Below are positions 41,662 through 45,745 of a stretch of 45,745 nucleotides of DNA, piece after piece; within the stretch, counting starts at the first letter, position 1; every line of letters starts with the position of its first letter. Made by a program: the position numbers and the translations under genes. The stretch comes from a virus. The notes beneath the pieces were generated by a model, which ran no database searches, was not told where the DNA came from, and saw only the letters and a list, made by a program, of their open reading frames with translations. Where the stretch lies: IMG/VR virus record IMGVR_UViG_3300017917_001970, positions 1-45,745 of that record; one strand, given 5' to 3'.

Positions 41662-42408
41662 CTAGTATTTTATTTCAGGATCTTTTAAGACTATTTTCCA
41701 TGGCTTTTCTAAAAATTTTTCACCATTAGGACCAATTCCATGCTTATATAGTTGTGGAAAATTATAGGGGTCCTCTTTTAAAATTTCATATCTTTTATTG
41801 CCATAACTATCCATATCTTGTTTTATTTTATTGTTATCTTCTAAAGAATAAATTTCTATATCAGTTGATTCAAGTAAATTTTTTGGATAAATAGTAAAAA
41901 ATGCAATTGGCATTCCTTTTGGAAAAACTATTTCTTTATTTGGATTAGTTATTTTCCAGGACATTGTAAGTGCTTGATAATTATAATAGTCAGACCTCCA
42001 CACAAAACTTAGTGGATATGCATCTTCAAATATATAATTTGGAGGTCCTGAGAAAATTAAATAGTGATCTGGATCTGTTTCAGCAAATAAGTTTAAATAA
42101 AATGTAATCTGCCCTACACCAGAATCATTTATAGCAAGAACGTCTTCGTTATATCTTGACCCCTCCAATATTTCAACATGAGAGTTGTCTTCTCCATCAA
42201 TGCCTTCCCACTTACCATCCCATTTAACCTTAACATCTTGAGGCAGCCTTATTTCCCAACCATGTATTGTTGCATGAGTTAGTGGTGGACACAAATATGC
42301 AATTTTATTATAGGTTTTATCCATCCAGTCTCTTTTTAATTTTGACTGCTGTATATTAGGGTAGTCAGAATCTATATTTGTTTTCCAAAATTTTATTTTT
42401 GGTGACAA
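41662..42408 (-). CDS. Companion-family protein B (unknown function)
   Basis: A 248-residue protein, clearly paralogous to companion A: KRDWMDKTYNKIAYLCPPLT (about 25-44), HGWEIRLPQDVKVKWDG, GVGQITFYLNLF, IFSGPPNYIFEDAYPLSF and IVFPKGMPIAFFTIYPKN. The shared Cys (YRCFP/YLCPP), Trp and Gly positions suggest a common fold, probably a beta sandwich. Translation appears to start at a TTG (42408), with an AAGG further upstream than usual and the upstream gene's stop 3 bases away; the start is not certain. It follows the zinc-ribbon gene. Confidence 0.58.
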   Translation of the reverse strand: MSPKIKFWKTNIDSDYPNIQQSKLKRDWMDKTYNKIAYLCPPLTHATIHGWEIRLPQDVKVKWDGKWEGIDGEDNSHVEILEGSRYNEDVLAINDSGVGQITFYLNLFAETDPDHYLIFSGPPNYIFEDAYPLSFVWRSDYYNYQALTMSWKITNPNKEIVFPKGMPIAFFTIYPKNLLESTDIEIYSLEDNNKIKQDMDSYGNKRYEILKEDPYNFPQLYKHGIGPNGEKFLEKPWKIVLKDPEIKY

Positions 42409-42411
42409 GAT

Positions 42412-42651
42412 TTATTCTACCTTGCCCCATTTGCCCATAGGGCATTCTGCATTTGCTAATTTTGTTTTAAGATTCATAAAGCAACCACACTTAAGACACT
42501 GTTTTGTTGCTTGAAGTAGTTCTGGACAACCATTGCAAATATTCATTCTTTGATTAACGATATTTTCATCATCAACTAATCTTTCTGGATCTAAAAGATG
42601 CCATGGTCTGGAATCTCCTAAATTTTTTTTCCATTCGCTCCATTTAGACAT
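42412..42651 (-). CDS. Small zinc-ribbon protein (DUF6171-like)
   Basis: A 79-residue protein with Cys39-x2-Cys42, Cys52-x2-Cys55-x-Cys57 and Cys70 in a CNGCPEL ... CLKCGCFM ... ECPMGKW pattern, which I recognise as the small DUF6171-type family. It should bind zinc (or, less likely, an Fe-S cluster). The N-terminus (SEWKKNLGDSRPWHLLDPER) is conserved in style with phage relatives. It overlaps the upstream gene by 8 bases and has AGGAG before the ATG. Such proteins occur near 2OG oxygenases in aquatic phages as I recall; function unknown. Confidence 0.7.
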   Translation of the reverse strand: MSKWSEWKKNLGDSRPWHLLDPERLVDDENIVNQRMNICNGCPELLQATKQCLKCGCFMNLKTKLANAECPMGKWGKVE

Positions 42652-43087
42652 CTTGAATATCTCCTAGTTTAGTAAACTTGTTTCCATCCCAGATATCTCC
42701 TAAGTTTGTTCCTGGATGATCTGTTCCGTCTACAACAATTACTTTGCTTTCTATTGCGTGTTCATATCTTATTTCTTTTTCAGACCCTATATTAATAAAA
42801 ATAATTCCATAAATTTTATTATCTGATATTACACAAAAAATTCTATCAGTGAAAACTGTAGAGTGATCAAATTCTCCTTCTACTGGAATAAACTCTCCAT
42901 TAGACAATGTTGCACCGACTGTTAAATTTTTCATGCCAGTGCATTCCATGACATAGTTAGGCTGACTTGCTGCTAAAGACCATCTATTAACACCTTCTTC
43001 ATAGCTGGACTCTAGCATGACGTAATCAAAAACTTCATACTTTCCTAATCCGTCTTCTATTTCAACGGCAATTAGATATTTTTTCAT
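42644..43087 (-). CDS. Unknown protein, first gene of the oxygenase operon
   Basis: A 147-residue acidic protein, not recognised. It starts MKKYLIAVEIEDGLGKYEVF and ends TNLGDIWDGNKFTKLG. The latter resembles the short WxG-KF units that end some phage virion proteins (a small C-terminal beta motif). A central FDHSTVFTDRIFCVISDNKI stretch is beta-rich. It is the first gene after the strong promoter at 43113-43141, with a GGGG site. It may be a virion component modified or accompanied by the enzymes downstream, or an unrelated passenger. Confidence 0.5.
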   Translation of the reverse strand: MKKYLIAVEIEDGLGKYEVFDYVMLESSYEEGVNRWSLAASQPNYVMECTGMKNLTVGATLSNGEFIPVEGEFDHSTVFTDRIFCVISDNKIYGIIFINIGSEKEIRYEHAIESKVIVVDGTDHPGTNLGDIWDGNKFTKLGDIQDV

Positions 43088-43112
43088 TTTACCCCACTTT
43101 GTTTTCTCTTAA

Positions 43113-43141
43113 ATCATATCAAAGTTTTTTATATTTGTCAA
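43113..43141 (-). promoter_or_regulatory. Near-consensus sigma-70 promoter of the oxygenase operon
   Basis: On the minus strand TTGACA (43136-43141), a 17-base spacer and TATGAT (43113-43118) preceded by TGA. It is the leftward promoter with the best -35 in the window. Transcription starts near 43106, leader ~20 bases with GGGG. The -35 partly overlaps the end of the upstream gene's surroundings. Confidence 0.75.
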
Positions 43142-43143
43142 AC

Positions 43144-43683
43144 TTAGACTGCGCCACAGAAACCACAGTTACAGCTTGGTCTTGTTGGTGGGCATGGTGG
43201 TCTACATGGTGGACAGAATGATGGTGGGAAGAACGGTGGGAAGAATGGGAAGAATGGTGGGAAGAACGGCGGGAAGAACGGGAAGAATGGGAAGAACGGT
43301 GGAAAGAATGGTCCAAACGCTGGAAAGAATGGAGGGAAAAATGGTGGTGTAACGGCATTAGATGCAGCAGATGAATCAGATGTAGCAATTACAGTTGCAC
43401 CTTCTAAGTTTCTTAAGGTTACAGAAAATGTGTATGCTGTTCCATTTGTTAATCCAGTAACAGTAATTGGAGATGATGATCCAGTTGCAGTAATTCCACC
43501 TGGAGACGATGTAACAACATATTGAGTACCAGCTGGCTTTCCAAGATATGCTGGAGCGGTAAAAGTAACGGTTACAGAACCAGTAGTTGCATTTACTACC
43601 TGATTTACTGTTGCGGTTCCAATAGTTGGGGTTCCTGGCTTGCGTCCCCCAGATGATCCGCTGGCACCTTTGATTTTTACCAT
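43144..43683 (-). CDS. FN3 protein with Phe-Pro-Pro-rich and Cys-rich C-terminus
   Basis: A 179-residue protein. Residues 16-112 are one fibronectin type III domain (strands around VNQVVNATTGSVTVTFTAP, GTQYVVTSSP, ITVTGLTNGTAYTFSVTL). Residues 113-155 consist almost only of Phe and Pro in an FFPPFFP pattern. The end has six cysteines (157, 160, 164, 171, 173, 176) in FCPPCRPPCPP and CNCGFCGAV. The frame is clearly right: FN3 and AAAGGTAGG ribosome site agree. The hydrophobic, Pro-rich part could lie on the virion surface, bundle or insert in the wall or membrane of the host; the cysteines may form disulfides or bind metal. Secretion signals are absent. Confidence 0.8.
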   Translation of the reverse strand: MVKIKGASGSSGGRKPGTPTIGTATVNQVVNATTGSVTVTFTAPAYLGKPAGTQYVVTSSPGGITATGSSSPITVTGLTNGTAYTFSVTLRNLEGATVIATSDSSAASNAVTPPFFPPFFPAFGPFFPPFFPFFPFFPPFFPPFFPFFPPFFPPSFCPPCRPPCPPTRPSCNCGFCGAV

Positions 43684-43725
43684 TTGCCTACCTTTACAAG
43701 CTTTTTAGCTTTTACGCTATCTGTA

Positions 43726-43731
43726 ATTATA
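43726..43731 (-). promoter_or_regulatory. Possible -10 box for the FN3/Phe-Pro gene
   Basis: TATAAT on the minus strand without the TG of the other elements, 43 bases before the ATG. A small hairpin (AAGCT/AGCTT arms near 43709-43722) would lie in the leader. Weakly supported. Confidence 0.3.
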
Positions 43732-43750
43732 TACTATTTTTTTAACAAAA

Positions 43751-44488
43751 TTATGAAACACAAACAAGTATAGATTTAACAGTGATTATTGAATCATTAT
43801 CAGTCCTAATTTCGGGGTATATGCCAGAGGCTTGGGCAATATAAGAGTCAACCACAACCTTATGTTCTAAAGAAATATCATAAGAAAACTGGTATTTTAA
43901 TATACCTGCATAACTAGTTGGATAGTTATTGCTATTTTCAATATATGACCTATACCATAGTTCTGTATTATTTTGTAGGGTAGTTATTTCAATATTATAA
44001 CAAATATCAAGTATAGACCCTACTTTAATTCCTCTAAGATTTATTTTTTGTGCAGAGTCAATCCATAGCGAGGCTAAATTTTCAGTTGGTAAAAATTTTT
44101 CAATAGTGTTTTTACCTTTAGGTTGTATTTTTAATCTAACCCACCCGTCTAAGCCTCTTTGAGCACCTAAATTTATTATTTCTTTTTCATGATTGTAATA
44201 AAGTCCCCACCCAATATTTTGTCCTGATGGAGATAAGATACTAACTCCATCTTTACCGTCTTTACCATCTTTGCCATTTTTTCCAGGATCTCCCTTTAGA
44301 CCTTGTGGCCCCGCTGGTCCTGCTGGACCTGTCTCACCTTTAGGACCTTGAATACCCTGAGGTCCCTGCGGTCCTGGAACAGCAACATATGCGGTTTCTA
44401 TAGTTTGATTTACTGGTTGTTCTTCTATTGTTACTTCAGAATATTTTTTTCTTTTTGCTGCATCTGGAAAGTTCATGCTTTTAGCCAT
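43751..44488 (-). CDS. Collagen-repeat tail fibre protein
   Basis: A 245-residue protein. Residues 39-83 contain about 15 unbroken Gly-X-Y triplets (GPQ, GIQ, GPK, GET, GPA, GLK, GDP, GKN and GKD repeated), enough to form a trimeric collagen-like stalk. Before it lies a helical N-terminus rich in Lys, and after it a ~160-residue beta-rich head with NIGWGLYYNHEKE and GLDGWVRLKIQPKG. Bacterial and phage collagens of this kind serve as stalks for a host-binding head. AGGAAAG precedes the ATG at 44488. Only one triplet has Pro in the Y position, the classic place hydroxylated by prolyl 4-hydroxylases. Confidence 0.85.
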   Translation of the reverse strand: MAKSMNFPDAAKRKKYSEVTIEEQPVNQTIETAYVAVPGPQGPQGIQGPKGETGPAGPAGPQGLKGDPGKNGKDGKDGKDGVSILSPSGQNIGWGLYYNHEKEIINLGAQRGLDGWVRLKIQPKGKNTIEKFLPTENLASLWIDSAQKINLRGIKVGSILDICYNIEITTLQNNTELWYRSYIENSNNYPTSYAGILKYQFSYDISLEHKVVVDSYIAQASGIYPEIRTDNDSIITVKSILVCVS

Positions 44489-44498
44489 GATAACTTTC

Positions 44499-44585
44499 CT
44501 ATTTCTTTACCTTAAATACCTTATTTCCAATTTTAATAATTGGAGGTAAGCCCTTTTTAGGATCGGAAACCTTTATTACCGCCAT
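44499..44585 (-). CDS. 28-residue basic peptide
   Basis: A small open frame, 28 residues, that starts MAVIKVSDPKKGL and ends FKVKK. It overlaps the upstream stop as TAATG, the coupling signal used by many genes here, and its last codons precede the AGGAAAG site of the collagen-fibre gene. It is basic, with no membrane segment. It may be a real coupled gene or a spacer that helps ribosomes re-start; no homologue is known to me. Confidence 0.5.
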   Translation of the reverse strand: MAVIKVSDPKKGLPPIIKIGNKVFKVKK

Positions 44586-44998
44586 TATAAGCTACCTCCT
44601 GGAGAAACATCGCCAATTACACATATAGATCCAATTACTGGGGTCCATGTTGTTAAATCTTCTTGTCCTCCAGAATATGTATCTCCTGGAATTGTTACTT
44701 GAAGATCAAAAGGTATTTCAGCAACAACAGTTTTATACCCTGCTCCCCAGTTTGCACTTAATTCTGCTGTCACAACTATTTCTGCATAACCACTACCAGC
44801 AACTACTGGAAGGTCATCTAAAATATCGCCTGATGGGTCATATGCTGTAGCAATATACTCCCAGTCTGATGTATCAAAATAAGTCACTTCATCATCATCA
44901 AAAAATTCAATTTTTAGATTTGCGCTATCTCCACGAACTACACGCCATTGAACATTGGCTGGATCCGCTCCATGTTTTTCAATATTAGATACGCACAT
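44585..44998 (-). CDS. Beta-rich baseplate/adapter-like protein (copy 2), leaderless start
   Basis: This 137-residue protein is a paralogue of the one at 33268-33681: VQWRVVRGDSANLKIEFFDD and SDWEYIATAYDPSG match its VRGDT and DWT segments, and the two have the same length. The pattern resembles the N-terminal domain of BppU-type baseplate or fibre-base proteins. The start is the ATG at 44998, because a TGGTATAAT element ends exactly 6 bases before it; the longer frame from a GTG at 45031 would include the promoter. There is no Shine-Dalgarno. It stands at the head of the collagen-fibre operon. Confidence 0.62.
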   Translation of the reverse strand: MCVSNIEKHGADPANVQWRVVRGDSANLKIEFFDDDEVTYFDTSDWEYIATAYDPSGDILDDLPVVAGSGYAEIVVTAELSANWGAGYKTVVAEIPFDLQVTIPGDTYSGGQEDLTTWTPVIGSICVIGDVSPGGSL

Positions 44999-45004
44999 AG
45001 TGAG

Positions 45005-45013
45005 ATTATACCA
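45005..45013 (-). promoter_or_regulatory. Extended -10 promoter (TGGTATAAT), leaderless, for the collagen-fibre operon
   Basis: TGGTATAAT, then six bases and the ATG at 44998. The GC-rich inverted repeat lies directly upstream, with its near arm ten bases from this element. Confidence 0.65.
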
Positions 45014-45022
45014 TTCTATAAG

Positions 45023-45077
45023 GCTGGTCACTCTAGGGGGCAGTGGGGGTGGGTAGAGAGCAACCTAGAGTGCCAGC
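45023..45077. other. GC-rich inverted repeat with G-run loop
   Basis: Arms 45023-45037 and 45064-45077 are complementary over 14 base pairs with one bulged T. The 26-base loop contains runs of five and three G. There is no U-run after it in either direction, so it is not a typical terminator. It lies in a 290-base gap (44999-45288) that otherwise holds two promoters and AT-only sequence. Possible roles: operator, packaging or origin signal, or RNA structure. Confidence 0.6.
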
Positions 45078-45191
45078 TCTCAAATTATAACATTTATTTA
45101 TTATAAAAAGGATAAAACGGACAAATCTTTTTAAAGCCAGGGTATAAAGGTAATTGTTATAAAACTGTTATAAAGAAAAGCCTTTAAAAAC

Positions 45192-45220
45192 TTGACAAGC
45201 CAGGAATTGATGTGTATAAT
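45192..45220 (+). promoter_or_regulatory. Perfect consensus sigma-70 promoter facing right, no gene downstream
   Basis: TTGACA (45192-45197), a 17-base spacer and TATAAT (45215-45220). Both boxes and the spacing are exactly consensus. Two TGTTATAAA repeats 11 bases apart lie upstream. Downstream on this strand there is only AT-rich sequence and then the antisense of the small membrane protein gene. It may drive a small RNA, an antisense transcript, or genes beyond the window. Confidence 0.7.
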
Positions 45221-45288
45221 TTAAATATATATAAAAGAAAAGAATATAATATATATTAAATATATTTATATATTATATATATTATATA

Positions 45289-45513
45289 TTACTTACTATG
45301 ATTTTTCAAATGGTCAATCATCATATCAAATAATTTATCCATTTTATCTTCAAGACGGGTAATTTGATCTTTCATACTAGATCCGCTATTTGGCTTTAAT
45401 TCTGACACAACATCTTCAACATATCTTTTAATTATCCAGCGTACCCCAACTCCAACAACTGTAATAATTGACAAAACAGTTAAAATAAAACCTGCCCAAT
45501 CTTGTGCTGACAT
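45289..45513 (-). CDS. Small single-span membrane protein, holin candidate
   Basis: A 74-residue protein with one membrane segment (about 5-28, WAGFILTVLSIITVVGVGVRW), a basic stop (IIKRYVED), and a charged coiled-coil C-terminus (MKDQITRLEDKMDKLFDMMI). This is the layout of small phage holins or DUF2746-like proteins encoded near fibre and lysis genes. The lysin lies 11 kb away, so the assignment is tentative. A TGATATAAT element ends 7 bases before the ATG and there is no Shine-Dalgarno, so the message is predicted to be leaderless. Confidence 0.55.
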   Translation of the reverse strand: MSAQDWAGFILTVLSIITVVGVGVRWIIKRYVEDVVSELKPNSGSSMKDQITRLEDKMDKLFDMMIDHLKNHSK

Positions 45514-45520
45514 AAAACAA

Positions 45521-45529
45521 ATTATATCA
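45521..45529 (-). promoter_or_regulatory. Extended -10 promoter (TGATATAAT), leaderless, for the small membrane protein
   Basis: TGATATAAT, seven bases, then the ATG at 45513; +1 falls on or one base before the start codon. Confidence 0.6.
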
Positions 45530-45546
45530 TTATTTGATATAAAATA

Positions 45547-45745
45547 TTAGCCAACTTGGTTTACCGTCAAAATAATTGAAGGTACAGCTGGATGTAATGT
45601 TGGTCCAGATCCTATTGGTGCTTCATATTCCATAACAGTATGCTGACTATCTGAAGACCACATTAATTCATAATAATCTCCTGCAGCAGCATCTACAAAT
45701 ATATTCCATGCTGCAACATAGTATGGATTATTAGCAGTTACAGCA
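45547..45745 (-). CDS. C-terminal end of a fibre/virion protein (5' end outside window)
   Basis: My own reading of the minus strand gives 66 codons ending in TAA at 45547. The sequence contains NPYYVAAWNIFVDAAAGDYY, ELMWSSDSQHTVMEYEAP and PSIILTVNQVG. This is a beta-rich ending found in many phage fibre and decoration proteins, in which the GDYYEL strand and a closing ILTVNQ strand belong to a jelly-roll. The start and the rest lie right of the window. It stands just before the small membrane protein. Confidence 0.6.
   Translation of the reverse strand, partial: AVTANNPYYVAAWNIFVDAAAGDYYELMWSSDSQHTVMEYEAPIGSGPTLHPAVPSIILTVNQVG

Noticed and set aside
43119-43388. Minus-strand frame rich in His and Ser over the Phe/Pro segment
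   Set aside because: It is another frame of the same low-complexity DNA. It lacks a ribosome site, and the FN3 frame explains the region.
34999-45031. Longer N-termini for several genes (starts at 35835, 36448, 40179, 45031; also 17714, 18933 and 33696 outside this range)
   Set aside because: In each case a downstream ATG has a well-spaced ribosome site or promoter, and the longer start lies inside that signal or overlaps the previous gene.
45023-45077. Intrinsic terminator
   Set aside because: The stem is good but no U-run follows in either direction, so I list it as an unexplained inverted repeat.
1-45745. tRNA genes, insertion sequences, integrase or terminase
   Set aside because: Gaps between genes are too short for tRNAs and none showed a cloverleaf; no transposase, integrase or terminase motif was seen in any coding frame.

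Overview
The window is a piece of a tailed double-stranded DNA phage genome (Caudoviricetes, siphovirus-like). Portal, HK97-type capsid, tail tube, a 1,663-residue tape measure and no sheath protein point to a long non-contractile tail. The DNA is AT-rich and almost fully coding. All genes but one lie on the minus strand, so the natural reading direction is right to left. No terminase, integrase, replication gene or tRNA was seen. An aquatic phage of a Gram-positive, possibly actinobacterial, host is my inference. It rests on the adenosylcobalamin-dependent ribonucleotide reductase, a Sec-exported lysin with no spanin in view, many genes apparently transcribed without a leader from extended -10 promoters, and an array of 2-oxoglutarate/Fe(II) oxygenases of the kind common in aquatic phages. 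The sequence alone does not prove the host.

Layout in the direction of transcription. (1) 45745-43144: a fibre fragment, a small membrane protein (holin candidate), a GC-rich inverted repeat, a beta-rich adapter-like protein, a 28-residue ORF, a collagen-repeat fibre, and an FN3 protein ending in a Phe-Pro-Pro-rich, Cys-rich tail. (2) 43087-34367: an operon of twelve or thirteen genes with seven different 2OG-Fe(II) oxygenases, three members of one unrecognised companion family, a zinc-ribbon protein, an unknown protein and a short-chain dehydrogenase, behind a near-consensus promoter. (3) 33813-34373, plus strand: a secreted lytic transglycosylase/lysozyme. (4) 33681-24529: a second adapter-like protein, a small unknown, a GT-A glycosyltransferase and four fibre proteins sharing modules and repeats. 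(5) 24390-22360: monomeric class II ribonucleotide reductase. (6) 22309-13974: head and neck genes (portal, protease-scaffold fusion with a nested scaffold start, major capsid, connector proteins) and the tail tube. (7) 13898-1: two paralogous tail assembly chaperones, tape measure, distal tail protein, hub, an H-type-lectin-like protein and an FN3 fibre that runs off the left edge.

Regulation can be read from the sequence. Nearly every transcription unit starts at a TGnTATAAT-like extended -10 element. At five or six genes the element sits 6-9 bases from the ATG and there is no Shine-Dalgarno sequence, which implies leaderless or nearly leaderless mRNA. Within units, genes are joined by TAATG or ATGA overlaps. 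GC-rich hairpin terminators follow the capsid, tail-tube and largest fibre genes, each with a new promoter just downstream. Several start codons were revised from Shine-Dalgarno or promoter position.

Most unusual are the oxygenase/companion array next to Pro-rich and collagen-like virion proteins, the tail assembly chaperones encoded as two paralogous genes instead of by a frameshift, and the promoter/leaderless architecture.
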